Part shown: positions 43,322 to 57,041 of the stretch, one piece after another | Layout of the letters: each line of letters opens with the position of its first letter | Position numbering within the stretch: the first letter of the stretch is position 1 | Assembly: GCF_000721705.1 (NCBI RefSeq) | Contig: NZ_JOJL01000032.1 | Span: forward strand, 26,354-90,353 | Reading direction: 5' to 3' | Source: Actinoplanes subtropicus | GTDB taxonomy: Bacteria; Actinomycetota; Actinomycetes; Mycobacteriales; Micromonosporaceae | DNA: 64,000 nt | Made by a program: the position numbers and the translations under genes | Notes under the pieces: generated by a model | What the model was told of the DNA's origin: nothing | Databases searched by the model: none | Seen by the model: only the letters and a program-made list of their open reading frames with translations

Positions 43322-43993
43322 ATGACCACACCAGGGATCGACCTGCCCGACGCGCGCGGACGCACCGGCCTCGACCAGGTCGGCCGGGACTTGACGCGCA
43401 ACCCGGACGTCGTGATCCGGGACGTGGAGCTGCTCGCCGCCGGGTGGCACGTGCTGCGCCGCACCACGTTCGACTACCGGCACGCCGACGGCCGCTGGAC
43501 CCGGGAGCAGCGCGAGACGTACGACCGCGGCGACGGCGCCACGATCCTGCTGTACGACCCGGCCCGGCGCACCGTGCTGCTGACCCGGCAGTTCCGCTAC
43601 CCGGTCTACGTGAACGGCCACCCCGACGGCATGGTCGTCGAGGCCGCCGCCGGCCTGCTGGACGACGACGACCCGGCCGACGCGATCCGCCGGGAGGCCG
43701 CCGAGGAGCTGGGCGTCGAGGTGGGCGAGCTGCGGCACGTCTTCGGCGCGTGGATGAGCCCGGGCTCGATCACCGAGCGGCTGCACTTCTACGCCGCGCC
43801 CTACTCCCCGGCCTCGCCCATCGCGGCCGGCGGCGGCGTGGCCGAGGAGGGCGAGGACATCGAGGCGGTCGAGCTGGACTTCGACGAGGCCCTCGCCTGG
43901 ACAGCCGACGGCCGGATCGCCGACGCCAAGACCATCATGCTGCTGCAGTGGGCCGCCCTGCACGGCCCGTTCAAAACGGCAACCTCTCGCTGA
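43322..43993 (+). CDS. Nudix hydrolase (ADP-sugar/GDP-sugar pyrophosphatase type)
   Basis: A 223-residue enzyme with a complete Nudix box, GLLDDDDPADAIRREAAEELGV (residues 118-139), and the upstream LTRQFRYPVYVNGH of NudK/ADP-ribose pyrophosphatases. It should hydrolyse a nucleoside diphosphate linked to a sugar. No Shine-Dalgarno is evident before the ATG, so the mRNA may be leaderless. The stop codon lies inside a 10-base inverted repeat shared with the facing Nudix gene. Confidence 0.88.
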   Translation: MTTPGIDLPDARGRTGLDQVGRDLTRNPDVVIRDVELLAAGWHVLRRTTFDYRHADGRWTREQRETYDRGDGATILLYDPARRTVLLTRQFRYPVYVNGHPDGMVVEAAAGLLDDDDPADAIRREAAEELGVEVGELRHVFGAWMSPGSITERLHFYAAPYSPASPIAAGGGVAEEGEDIEAVELDFDEALAWTADGRIADAKTIMLLQWAALHGPFKTATSR

Positions 43994-44046
43994 GCAAGTA
44001 TCTCGCCCAGCTAGTATCTTGCTCGGCGAGTATCTCGCTCAGCGAG
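43986..44046. repeat. Nested inverted and 16-bp direct repeats between convergent Nudix genes
   Basis: AGTATCT occurs at 43997, 44013 and 44029, exactly 16 bases apart, each followed by C/T-GC. The array is bracketed by perfect inverted arms CTCGCTGAGC (43986-43995) and GCTCAGCGAG (44037-44046). It could be a two-way terminator or a row of binding sites for a PadR/MarR-type regulator. Confidence 0.7.
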
Positions 44047-44077
44047 CGGCTTGTGGCACCCGAAAGGCGTCGGTACG

Positions 44078-48645
<4,568 letters not shown>

Positions 48646-48649
<4 letters not shown>

Positions 48650-49749
48650 ACCCGGGCCGTGACCTCGGCGTAGACGGCCCGCACGGCCGCCACGGTGTCT
48701 TCCTCGGTGGGCCAGGTCGCCGCTTGTGCCGGCCCGCGCGCCGCGTAGTCGGCCCGCATCGCCGGATCGGCCAGCAGCCGGCGCACCGCCTCGTCCAGCG
48801 CGTCCACATCGCCCGGCGGGATCAGCACCGCCGCGTCGCCGACCAGCCCCGGCACCCCGCCGACGGCGGTGGCGACCAGCGGCGTCCCCGCGGTCAGCGC
48901 CTCCTGCGCGAACAACTGCCGGGCCTCCCAGTCGCTGGTGACCACCGCGAGATCGGCCCCGCCGAGCAGGTCGGGCACGTCCGAGCGGCGGCCGAGCAGG
49001 TGGAACGGCGCGTGCCGCTCGGAGGAGCGCTGGGCCAGGGACATGTAGCTGGGCCCGGAGCCGGCCACCACGACGACCGGTGCCGGGGTCAGCGCGCGCC
49101 ACCGGGCGGACGCGTCGATCAGCAGGTCGTAGCGCTTCTGCGGGTGCAGCCGGCCGACCGAGAGGATCAGCGGCGCGCCGGGCGCGAGCCGGAACTCGGC
49201 CCGCACCGCCGCCCGGGACCGCTTGGGCGGGGCCAGCCGGGGCGCGGCGACCGCGCCGAGCCGGGCGTCCCGGGCGCCGAGCGCCTTGGCCCGGGCGACC
49301 AGGTCGTCGGAGGCGCCGAGGGTGATCGTGGCGGTACGCGCGACGATCCGCTCGACCAGCGCCGAGGCCTGCCCGCGCAGGCCCTTGGCGAGCACCGAGT
49401 TGTGCCAGGTGACGATCAGCGGCACGCCGGGGCGGGCCAGCCCGGCGACCAGCCCGGCGCGCAGCCCGTGCGCGTGCACCACGTCGATCGGGCGGGTGGT
49501 CAGGGCGGCGCGCAGCGCGCGGATCACGCCGGCGTCCTGGGTGCCCGGGTTGGCCGGGATCTCTACCGGGAGGAAGGCGGCGCCCCCCGCGGCGAAGCCG
49601 AACAGCTCGTCGGCGGCGGCCGGCCCGCAGACCAGCACGTCGCAACCGACCGCACGCAGGCCGCGAGCCAGCGAGGCGACATGCTGCCCGATCCCGCCGG
49701 TGCTCGAGGCGAGCACGAGAGCCACCGAGCCGCGCCATCCGTTCTCCAC
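48646..49749 (-). CDS. GT4-family glycosyltransferase
   Basis: A 367-residue GT-B enzyme. The N-terminal domain has VALVLASSTGGIGQHVASLARGL and VVHAHGLRAGLVAGL; the C-terminal donor-binding domain has ILSVGRLHPQKRYDLLIDA and the E-x7-E region EARQLFAQEALTAGTPLVATAVGG. It should add a sugar to an envelope precursor in the cytoplasm. The GTG at 49749 has AAGGAG 10 nt upstream. It lies 14 bases after the MurJ gene. Confidence 0.9.
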
Positions 49750-49763
49750 GGACCAACCACTCC

Positions 49764-51332
49764 TTAGCTTCGTCGCCGGCGGATCCGGGCCGCCAGGGCG
49801 GAAACGTCCCGTCGATCGAGCGCGTACGCCACCGCCCCGAACACGGCCAGCACGGCGAGCCCGCCCAGCATGCCCTGCGCCAGGCTGCCCGCGACGCCGG
49901 GGCCCGCACCGACCAGGTGTCCGATTCCGGTCACCACGGCGTACCCGGCGGCCGCGGCCGTCCCCGCGGCAACGATACCGACGGTGGTGGTGCGGCCCAG
50001 CCCGGCCAGCGCCGCCGAGCCCGCGTGCCGGCGGACGGCGAGCACGAGCAGCGCCCCGATCACGGTCATGCCGGCCGCGTTGGCGAGGCCGAGCCCGAGG
50101 ACCTGGCGCTGGTGGGGCAGGGCGGCGAAGGCGAGCGCGGTCAGCGCGGCGACCACCCAGCCGGCCGCGGTGGAGGCGGCCGCGGCCCGGGTGGCGCCCC
50201 GCGCGTACAGGGCCCGGGACAGCAGCGCGAACAGCGCGTAGCCGAACAGGCCGGGCGCGAAGCCGGCGATCCCGGGGGCGGCCTTGCCCGCGTTGATCAG
50301 ATTGGCGGCCGGTCCGGCGAGCGCCGCGAGGGCCGCGGCGCCCAGGCCGGCGGCGAGGGTCACGGTCCGTGCGCTGGCCGAGAGCGAGGTGGCGTACGCC
50401 TCCTCGTCGCCCCGGGCGGCGGCGGCCGACAACGACGGGTAGACCGCGGTGGCCAGCGGCACCGCGAGCACCGCCCACGGCAGCAGGAAGATGGTCTGCG
50501 CGGTGACGTACAGCGTGTACCCGCTGTCGGTGAGCAGCGCGATGGCGACGATCGCGATCAACTGCTGGGAGCCGACGGTCACCCCGCCGGCCCAGCCCAG
50601 CCGGGCCGCCTGCCGCCCCTCCCCGCCCGGGAAGCGCAGCGTGGGCCGCAGCCGCAGGCGCAGCTTCCGCAGCGGGATGAGCAGGCACAGCGCGAGCACG
50701 ACCACGCCGAGCGTGGTGCCGACCGACAGGGTGAGCTCGCCGGTGCGGGTGAGGCCGGCGAAGTCGGTCTCCGCGCCGTCGACCACCGTGTACGTGAGGT
50801 ACGCGGCCATCACCGTGACGCTGGACAGCAGCGGCGCGATCACCGGCCAGGCGAACCGATGATGGGCCTGCAGGACGCCGGTGAGCACGATCCCGATCCC
50901 GTACAGCGGCAACTGCGGGGCGAAGATGTGCAGCATGCTGGCGGCGGTCGCCTGGTGCGCGGCCGGCACGTGCGGCAGCAGGCCGGCGATCGGCCCGGAC
51001 AGCAGGCCGACCAGCAGCGCGATCGGCACGAGCAGCACCAGCACCCAGGTGAGCAGCGCGGAGGTGACCGCGTTGACCCGCTCCCGGTCGCCGGCCGCGA
51101 CGTGCCCGGCCAGCAGTGGGACCACGAGGCTGGCCAGGGCGCCGCCGGCGACCAGTTCGAAGACGATGTTCGGGATGGTGTTGGCGGCGTTGTAGATGTC
51201 GGCCAGGTTGTGCTTGCCGACGGTGTGCAGGAAGACGAAGGTGCGGGCGAACCCGGCGATCCGGGCGATCACCGTGAGCACGGTGATGAGCGCCGCGGCC
51301 CCGGCGACCTTGCGTGCGGTCGTGGCCGTCAC
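49764..51332 (-). CDS. murJ: MurJ/MviN-family lipid II flippase homologue
   Basis: A 522-residue membrane protein with about 14 spans. MviN landmarks are the early arginines in VIARIAGFARTFVFLHTVG, NTIPNIVFELVAGGALASLVVPLLAG, and LPWAVLAVPLATAVYPSLS mid-protein. It probably flips a lipid-linked precursor across the membrane; the neighbouring MraY-like enzyme and GT4 support a polyprenyl-linked substrate. The GTG start overlaps the preceding stop (GTGA). A second MurJ encoded elsewhere would be usual in actinobacteria, so whether this is the essential flippase is open. Confidence 0.85.
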   Translation of the reverse strand: MTATTARKVAGAAALITVLTVIARIAGFARTFVFLHTVGKHNLADIYNAANTIPNIVFELVAGGALASLVVPLLAGHVAAGDRERVNAVTSALLTWVLVLLVPIALLVGLLSGPIAGLLPHVPAAHQATAASMLHIFAPQLPLYGIGIVLTGVLQAHHRFAWPVIAPLLSSVTVMAAYLTYTVVDGAETDFAGLTRTGELTLSVGTTLGVVVLALCLLIPLRKLRLRLRPTLRFPGGEGRQAARLGWAGGVTVGSQQLIAIVAIALLTDSGYTLYVTAQTIFLLPWAVLAVPLATAVYPSLSAAAARGDEEAYATSLSASARTVTLAAGLGAAALAALAGPAANLINAGKAAPGIAGFAPGLFGYALFALLSRALYARGATRAAAASTAAGWVVAALTALAFAALPHQRQVLGLGLANAAGMTVIGALLVLAVRRHAGSAALAGLGRTTTVGIVAAGTAAAAGYAVVTGIGHLVGAGPGVAGSLAQGMLGGLAVLAVFGAVAYALDRRDVSALAARIRRRRS

Positions 51333-52123
51333 GCCGGACGGCGGCCCAGCTCGTCGAGCCTCCGCAGCCACGGCGTGTCCTGGATGACCTTGGTGTAACT
51401 GACCTTCTCGCTCGCGGCGGTGAGCGCCCCCAACGCCGCAAACGCAACAAGACGCCCGAATGGCCCGGTTCTCGACGCGAGCGCCACGCCGAGCAGCGCC
51501 CCCATCGCGTTCGCCCCCGCGTCGCCCACCATGATCTCTTCGCCGAGATCCTCGGGCAGCAAGGCGGCCGCCGCGCCCACCGGACCCGCGGCACCGACCG
51601 GCACACCTATGGCGACTCCGGCTTTGAGCGCGCGCCCGGGCCGCAAGTCGAGGAGGTTGACGAAATTCGCCATCCCGGCAATCACCCCGGCGCCCAGGAG
51701 CACGTCGGCCGATCGTCCTAGGAGGCTAGTTCGTTTGCTTCCGATCGCCGCGGAGGCCGCCAGCCCCGCCGCCCCCACTCCGGCAATCTTGACGAACCCG
51801 CTGGTTACCCGGCCCTCGCGCAGCGCGCCCAGGTGCCCGGCGAAACCCTTTATGCCCGAGTCCCCCGACATATCGTCATAAAGGCCGACCGAACCGGCCG
51901 CGACGCCGGCCACCGCTGAGGCCGTGGCGACCCGAAGCGAAGGCGCACCGGCCACCGCCCCCGCCGTGGCCCCGAGCGCCAGCGCCGGCCCGCCGGCCAG
52001 CGACACCGTACGGCCGTGGAAATTCTTCCGCTCCAGCATCCCGGCCCGCTCGTCGCGGCGGATCCACCCGAGCGCGGCACGGGCGACGGACGCGCCGACG
52101 CCGAACGACCTGAGGACAGCCAT
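51329..52123 (-). CDS. MraY/WecA-like polyprenyl-phosphate sugar-phosphate transferase homologue (short)
   Basis: A 264-residue membrane protein with features of the GT4/MraY-WecA phosphotransferase superfamily: GLYDDMSGDSGIKGF near residue 80 (the aspartate-rich D-D motif), NFVNLLDLRPGRALK near 155, and GDAGANAMGALLG near 200. MraY and WecA are about 350 residues with ten spans; this one is shorter and has fewer clear spans. It may prime an accessory polymer on a lipid carrier. It overlaps murJ by GTGA. Confidence 0.75.
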   Translation of the reverse strand: MAVLRSFGVGASVARAALGWIRRDERAGMLERKNFHGRTVSLAGGPALALGATAGAVAGAPSLRVATASAVAGVAAGSVGLYDDMSGDSGIKGFAGHLGALREGRVTSGFVKIAGVGAAGLAASAAIGSKRTSLLGRSADVLLGAGVIAGMANFVNLLDLRPGRALKAGVAIGVPVGAAGPVGAAAALLPEDLGEEIMVGDAGANAMGALLGVALASRTGPFGRLVAFAALGALTAASEKVSYTKVIQDTPWLRRLDELGRRPA

Positions 52124-52134
52124 GGCTGGAAAGT

Positions 52135-53070
52135 CTAGGACGCGGCCTTCGGCACGAGCGACGACGCCCCGGCGCCGAGACCGTACTGGCCGACCTTGTT
52201 CTGCACCATCCGCTCGGCGGTGACCACCGCGGTCGCCACCTGGCCCTGCGCGGTGCTCGCGTTGTCCACCGTGGAGATGTCCGTGACCAGCTTCGGGTCG
52301 CCCCGCACGGCCGAGATCAGGTTACCGTCGCCGACCGAGACCCCGGCCACCACCAGCGGCTTGTTCTTGCCGAACTGGGTCGCCATGGTCACCGCGGACT
52401 GGTTCTTCTTGGCCGCGTCCTTGTCGGTCGGCGGCTCGCCCGAAATGATCACGGTGCCCTCCGCGCCACCCACCGCGTTGTCGCCGACGGCCAGATAACC
52501 CTGCTTCGTGTACGCCGTGAGCAGGGCCGCGACATCGTCCGCGCTGGCCTGCGTCGAGCCGGCCCGCTGCAGCAGCCCGAGCGCCAACTGGGCGCTGGCG
52601 GTCTCGACCCCGTCGGAGTTCATCGGCAGCCCCTCCCCCTGGATGGTCGGCTGCGACGACTGACCGGCGAGGTCCAGCAACTCGTACGTGTTGTTGGGGT
52701 CGAAGAACTTGTCCTGCACGGTGATCTTCGCGGTGACCGTGGCGCCCGCGATCTTGAGCATCCCGATCACCCCGTCGGCGTAGTCCGACGTGTTCGGCAG
52801 CGCCACCACCAGGATCTTGCGCCCGGCCAGCTGGTTGTTCAGGTACGCCGGGGCGATCTGGGTGGCGAAGTCCTGGTTCTTGTTCAGCTCGTCGCGGTAC
52901 TGGTTGATCTGGTCGCGCTTGTTGCTGTTGTCCTTGCTCAGCGCGCTGATCTGGCTCTTGAGGCTGTCGGCCACCGGCCCGTTGAGCGCCGCCGTACCCA
53001 CGACCAGGCCGATGGCCAGGGCCAGGAAGACCGCGGTGAGCGACACCACGTGGTACCGGAAGTTGATCAC
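52135..53070 (-). CDS. MctB/SteB-family envelope protein ('copper transporter')
   Basis: A 311-residue protein anchored by one N-terminal span (FRYHVVSLTAVFLALAIGLVVG). A coiled coil follows (SLKSQISALSKDNSNKRDQINQYRDEL), then an alpha/beta domain (RKILVVALPNTSDYADGVIGML). The family is called MctB in mycobacteria, where copper export was proposed. In Corynebacterium the homologue SteB works with SteA in cell separation. The GTG at 53070 fits the family's start. It lies 20 bases after steA. Confidence 0.85.
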   Translation of the reverse strand: MINFRYHVVSLTAVFLALAIGLVVGTAALNGPVADSLKSQISALSKDNSNKRDQINQYRDELNKNQDFATQIAPAYLNNQLAGRKILVVALPNTSDYADGVIGMLKIAGATVTAKITVQDKFFDPNNTYELLDLAGQSSQPTIQGEGLPMNSDGVETASAQLALGLLQRAGSTQASADDVAALLTAYTKQGYLAVGDNAVGGAEGTVIISGEPPTDKDAAKKNQSAVTMATQFGKNKPLVVAGVSVGDGNLISAVRGDPKLVTDISTVDNASTAQGQVATAVVTAERMVQNKVGQYGLGAGASSLVPKAAS

Positions 53071-53090
53071 AGCGAATGCCTCGGAGACGT

Positions 53091-54269
53091 CTAGAAGAGG
53101 TGGCCCAGCTGGAAGACCAGATTGTCCCACCACTCGGAAACCACGGTGAGGTACGCCTTACCGATGGTGGAGACCGCCACCGCCGAGGCCATCGCGGCGA
53201 CCGCGGAGAGCACGAGCAGCAGCAGCGCCGAGCCGGAGATGTTCTGCCGGTAGAGCCGGCTCACCCCCTTGGCGTCGACCAGCTTGCCGCCCACCTTGAG
53301 CCGGGTGAGGAAGGTCGAGGCCATGCCGCCGCGGCCCTTGTCCAGGAACTCGACCAGGTTGGCGTGCGTGCCGACGGCGACGATCAGCGTCGCGCCCTTC
53401 TCGTCGGCCAGCAGCATCGCCAGGTCTTCGCTGGTGGCGGCGGCCGGGAAGGTCAGCGCCGGCACGTCCAGCTTGGCGACCCGCTCGAGGCCGGGGGCCC
53501 GGCCGTCCGGGTACGCGTGGACCACCACCTCCGCGCCGCAGCGCAGCACGTCGTCGGTGACCGAGTCCATGTCCCCGATGATCATGTCGGGGGTGTAACC
53601 GTTCTCGACCAGCGCGTCGGCGCCGCCGTCCACGCCGATCAGCACCGGCTTGTACTCGTGGATGTACGGACGCAGGACGTCCAGGTCGTCCTTGTAGTCG
53701 TAGCCGCGCACCACGATCAGCACGTGCCGGCCGGCGATCTTCGTACGCACCTCGGGCACGCCGACGCCGTCGAGCAGCAGGTCGCGTTCCTGCTTGAGGT
53801 AGTCCATCGTGTTCGCGGCGAACGCCTCGAGCTGCACCGACAGGCCCTCGCGCGCGTCCGCCATCGACGCGGCCACGGTGTCGGCGTCCTGCCGGACCCC
53901 GCTGGCGACCGGCTCGCCGGCCAGCAGCACGGTGTCGTTCTCGATGGTGACCAGGTCACCCTCGTGCAGCCGCTCGAACACCTCCTCGCCGAGGTCGTCG
54001 ACGAGCAGCACGCCGTTCTTGATCAGCACCTCGGGGCCGAGGTTCGGATACCGGCCGGAGATCGAAGGCTTGGCGTTGAGCACGGCGGCCACCCCGGCCG
54101 CGACCAGCGCGTCGGCCGCGACCCGGTCGATGTCGACGTGGTCGATCACGGCGATGTCGCCCGGGCGGAGCCGGCCGGTGAGCCGCTTGGTACGGCGGTC
54201 GAGGCGCGCGGTGCCGGTCACCGCCTCGGGATCGAGGCTCCGGGCACGACGCAAGGTGGGAAGTCGCAT
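53091..54269 (-). CDS. steA: SteA-family cytokinetic ring protein
   Basis: A 392-residue protein. The N-terminal part has GRLRPGDIAVIDHVDIDRVAADALVAAGVAAVLNAKPSISGRYPNLGP. The middle resembles thiamin-pyrophosphokinase-like domains (GVDGGADALVENGYTPDMIIGDMDSV). A C-terminal membrane span (SALLLLVLSAVAAMASAVAV) tethers it to the membrane. In Corynebacterium SteA joins SteB in the RipC-FtsEX cell-separation pathway. The ATG at 54269 follows AGGA by 8 nt. Order and spacing with the MctB/SteB gene match the corynebacterial and mycobacterial pair. Confidence 0.88.
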   Translation of the reverse strand: MRLPTLRRARSLDPEAVTGTARLDRRTKRLTGRLRPGDIAVIDHVDIDRVAADALVAAGVAAVLNAKPSISGRYPNLGPEVLIKNGVLLVDDLGEEVFERLHEGDLVTIENDTVLLAGEPVASGVRQDADTVAASMADAREGLSVQLEAFAANTMDYLKQERDLLLDGVGVPEVRTKIAGRHVLIVVRGYDYKDDLDVLRPYIHEYKPVLIGVDGGADALVENGYTPDMIIGDMDSVTDDVLRCGAEVVVHAYPDGRAPGLERVAKLDVPALTFPAAATSEDLAMLLADEKGATLIVAVGTHANLVEFLDKGRGGMASTFLTRLKVGGKLVDAKGVSRLYRQNISGSALLLLVLSAVAAMASAVAVSTIGKAYLTVVSEWWDNLVFQLGHLF

Positions 54270-54379
54270 CCCGGCCATCCTGACATGCCGGATCACACGC
54301 CTGGCACGCGACATGCGCAGTCTCACCCACAAATGGGGCAAATGTCGCCCCGGTCAGTCCCTCCCAACATCATGCCACC

Positions 54380-56101
54380 TCAGCCTCTTTTCTCCCGCCC
54401 CGCCACCGCCAGCAGCTCCTCGGCGTGCGCGATGCCCAAATCGGAATCGGGCAAACCGGCCAGCATCCGGGACAGCTCGCGGGCCCGCTCGGTCTCCTCC
54501 ACGATCCGCACCCCGCTCGTGGTGATCGCGCCGCCGGTGTCCTTGGCGACCACCAGGTGCCGGTCGGCGAACGCGGCCACCTGCGGCAGGTGCGTGACCA
54601 CCAGCACCTGATGGGTACGCGCGAGCCGGGCCAGCCGCCGCCCGATCTCGACCGCGGCCTGCCCGCCGACGCCCGCGTCGACCTCGTCGAAGACCAGCGT
54701 GGGCGGCCCGCCGGCGCCGGCGAAGACCACCTCGATCGCCAGCATCACCCGGGACAGCTCGCCGCCGGACGCGCCCTTCTGCAGCGGCAGCGACGGCGCG
54801 CCCGGGTGGGCCACCAGCCGCAGCTCCACCTCGTCGGCGCCGTCCGGCCCCAAGGCCTGGTCACCGGCCCGCGGGACCACGGCAACCTCCACCTTCGCAT
54901 GCGGCATCGCCAGCCCGGCCAGCTCGACGCTGACCGCCTCGGAGAAGCGGCCGGCCGCCTCGACCCGGGCCGCGGTGAGCCGCTGGGCGAGCTCGCCGAC
55001 CTGGGCCTCCAGCCGCTGGCGCTCCTTGTCGAGCTCCTCCAGCAGCTCGTCGGAGGTGTCCAGGGCGGCCAGCCGGGTGCGGGCGTTGTCGGCCCAGGCG
55101 ATCACGCCCTCGACGTCGTCCGCGTACTTGCGGGTCAGCGTGCGCAGCTCGGCGCGACGCTCGTAGATCTGCTCGAGCCGGGCCGGGTCGGCATCCAGCG
55201 CGCTCAGGTACGCCGACAGCTCGGCGGCCACGTCGCCGACCAGGGTGGCCGCCTCCTCCAGCCGGGCGGCCAGGTCGGACAGCGACTGGTCGACCGAGGC
55301 CTGCGCCGCCAGCGTGCGCCGGGCGGTGCCGAGCAGCTGGGTGGCGTCGGGCGTGTCGTCGGCGGCCTCGACCCCGCTGGCCAGGGCCTGCGCGGCCGTG
55401 GCGGCGGCGATCCGCAGTCCCTCGGCGTGCTCCAGCCGCTGCGCCTCGGCGCGCAGCTCGTCGTCCTCGCCCGGCTGCGGGTCGACCCGGGTGATCTCGT
55501 CGAGCCCGAGCTTGAGCAGGTCGGCCTCCTGCGAGCGGGCGCGGGCGTTGCGCCGCCGGTCGGCCAGGTCGTCCACCACCGCGCGCCAGCGGGTGAACGC
55601 CTCGCGATACGTCTCCAGCAGCTTCTCGTGCTCGGGGCCGGCGAACCGGTCGAGCGCGCCGCGCTGCTCGGCCGGGCGCAGCAGCCGCAGCTGGTCGGAC
55701 TGGCCGTGCACGGCCAGCACCTGCTCGCCGACCTCGGCCAGCATCGCGACCGGCATGCTGCGGCCGCCGACGTGCGCACGGGACCGGCCCTCGATCGTCA
55801 CCGTGCGGCTGAGCAGGATCGAGCCGTCGTCGTCGACCTCGGCGCCGGCCTCGGTGATGCGGGTCTGCACCGAATCGGCCAGCGCGCCGCGCAGGCGCAG
55901 CCGGCCCTCGACGACGGCGCGGCCCGGGTCGGCGCGCACCCGCCCGGCGTCGGCCCGGCCGCCGAACAGCAGGCCCAGGCCGGTCACGACCATGGTCTTA
56001 CCCGCACCGGTCTCACCGGTGATGACGTTCATACCGCCCGTCAGCTTCAGCGTCGTGTCGTCGATGACGCCGAGACCGGTGATTCGCAACTCCTCCAGCA
56101 C
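54380..56101 (-). CDS. recN: DNA repair ATPase RecN
   Basis: A 573-residue SMC-like protein for double-strand break repair. Walker A GETGAGKT is near residue 30, with a long coiled coil in the middle (residues 160-370). The C-terminal signature GGELSRVMLAIE and Walker B LVFDEVDAGVGG precede VVTHLPQVAAFAD. The GTG at 56101 gives the family start VLEELRITGLGVID; a longer GTG start at 56125 is possible. The gene follows nadK by 52 bases. Confidence 0.96.
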   Translation of the reverse strand: MLEELRITGLGVIDDTTLKLTGGMNVITGETGAGKTMVVTGLGLLFGGRADAGRVRADPGRAVVEGRLRLRGALADSVQTRITEAGAEVDDDGSILLSRTVTIEGRSRAHVGGRSMPVAMLAEVGEQVLAVHGQSDQLRLLRPAEQRGALDRFAGPEHEKLLETYREAFTRWRAVVDDLADRRRNARARSQEADLLKLGLDEITRVDPQPGEDDELRAEAQRLEHAEGLRIAAATAAQALASGVEAADDTPDATQLLGTARRTLAAQASVDQSLSDLAARLEEAATLVGDVAAELSAYLSALDADPARLEQIYERRAELRTLTRKYADDVEGVIAWADNARTRLAALDTSDELLEELDKERQRLEAQVGELAQRLTAARVEAAGRFSEAVSVELAGLAMPHAKVEVAVVPRAGDQALGPDGADEVELRLVAHPGAPSLPLQKGASGGELSRVMLAIEVVFAGAGGPPTLVFDEVDAGVGGQAAVEIGRRLARLARTHQVLVVTHLPQVAAFADRHLVVAKDTGGAITTSGVRIVEETERARELSRMLAGLPDSDLGIAHAEELLAVAGREKRG

Positions 56102-56153
56102 ACGGCAGACAGTAACGGTACCCACCGACAATCGCCCACCGCGGATCCCACGA

Positions 56154-57041
56154 TCAGCGTCGATTACCGCGCCATCCTTCAACGGGAAGAGCGAACTTCG
56201 CCACGAGGACATCGGTGAACGGCCTCGGCGCCAGCCGCACGACCCGGACCGGCAACTCGCCGCGCTCGACGGTGACCTTCGCGCCCGGCGGCAGGTCCCA
56301 CGTGCGCCGCCCGTCGCAGCAGAGCACGGCGAACGACGTGTACGGGTCGACCGTCACCACGAACGACGAGGTCGGCGCCGTCACCAGCGGCTTGGAGAAC
56401 AGGGCATGCGCGCTGATCGGCACCAGCAGCAGCGCCTCCACCTCGGGCCAGACCACCGGGCCGCCGGCCGAGAACGCGTACGCCGTCGACCCGGTCGGGG
56501 TCGCGCACACCACGCCGTCGCAGCCGTACCGGGCCAGCGGCCGGCCGTCCACGTCGACCAGCAGCTCGAGCATCTGCGCCCGCTGGCCTTTCTCGACGCT
56601 CACCTCGTTCAGCGCCCACGACTCGGCGATCACCCGGCCGCCGTACTCGGCCCGCACGTCGAGCGTCAGCCGCTCGTCCACCTTGTACGTGCCGTCGACG
56701 ATCTCCTTGACCGCGGCGTCGATGTCGTCGATCTCCGCCTCGGCCAGGAAGCCGACCTTGCCCAGGTTGATCCCGAGCAGCGGCGCCTTCACCGGGCGGG
56801 CCAGCTCGGCGGCCCGCAGGAACGTGCCGTCCCCGCCGAGCGCCAGCACGATCTCCGCGCCCTCGGCCGCCTCCGGCCCGGTCACCGGCGTGACCTCGGC
56901 GGGCAGGTCGAGATCGGCCACCTCCTCGGCGACCACCCGCACCTCGAAACCCGCGGCGAGCAGGTCACGGGCGACGGCCCGGGCATGTTGGGCGCTCTGA
57001 CGGCGGCCGGTGTGAGTGACCAGCAGTGCCGACCGCATCAT
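56154..57041 (-). CDS. nadK: NAD kinase
   Basis: A 295-residue ATP-NAD kinase making NADP. The GGDGT motif is at residues 69-73. NEVSVEK and the second conserved block GDGVVCATPTGSTAYAFSAGGPV (here beginning CDGVV) line the active site. Start codons ATG 57041 and 57038 are adjacent and overlap the tlyA stop, so the genes are coupled. The tlyA-nadK-recN order is that of mycobacteria. Confidence 0.96.
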   Translation of the reverse strand: MMRSALLVTHTGRRQSAQHARAVARDLLAAGFEVRVVAEEVADLDLPAEVTPVTGPEAAEGAEIVLALGGDGTFLRAAELARPVKAPLLGINLGKVGFLAEAEIDDIDAAVKEIVDGTYKVDERLTLDVRAEYGGRVIAESWALNEVSVEKGQRAQMLELLVDVDGRPLARYGCDGVVCATPTGSTAYAFSAGGPVVWPEVEALLLVPISAHALFSKPLVTAPTSSFVVTVDPYTSFAVLCCDGRRTWDLPPGAKVTVERGELPVRVVRLAPRPFTDVLVAKFALPVEGWRGNRR

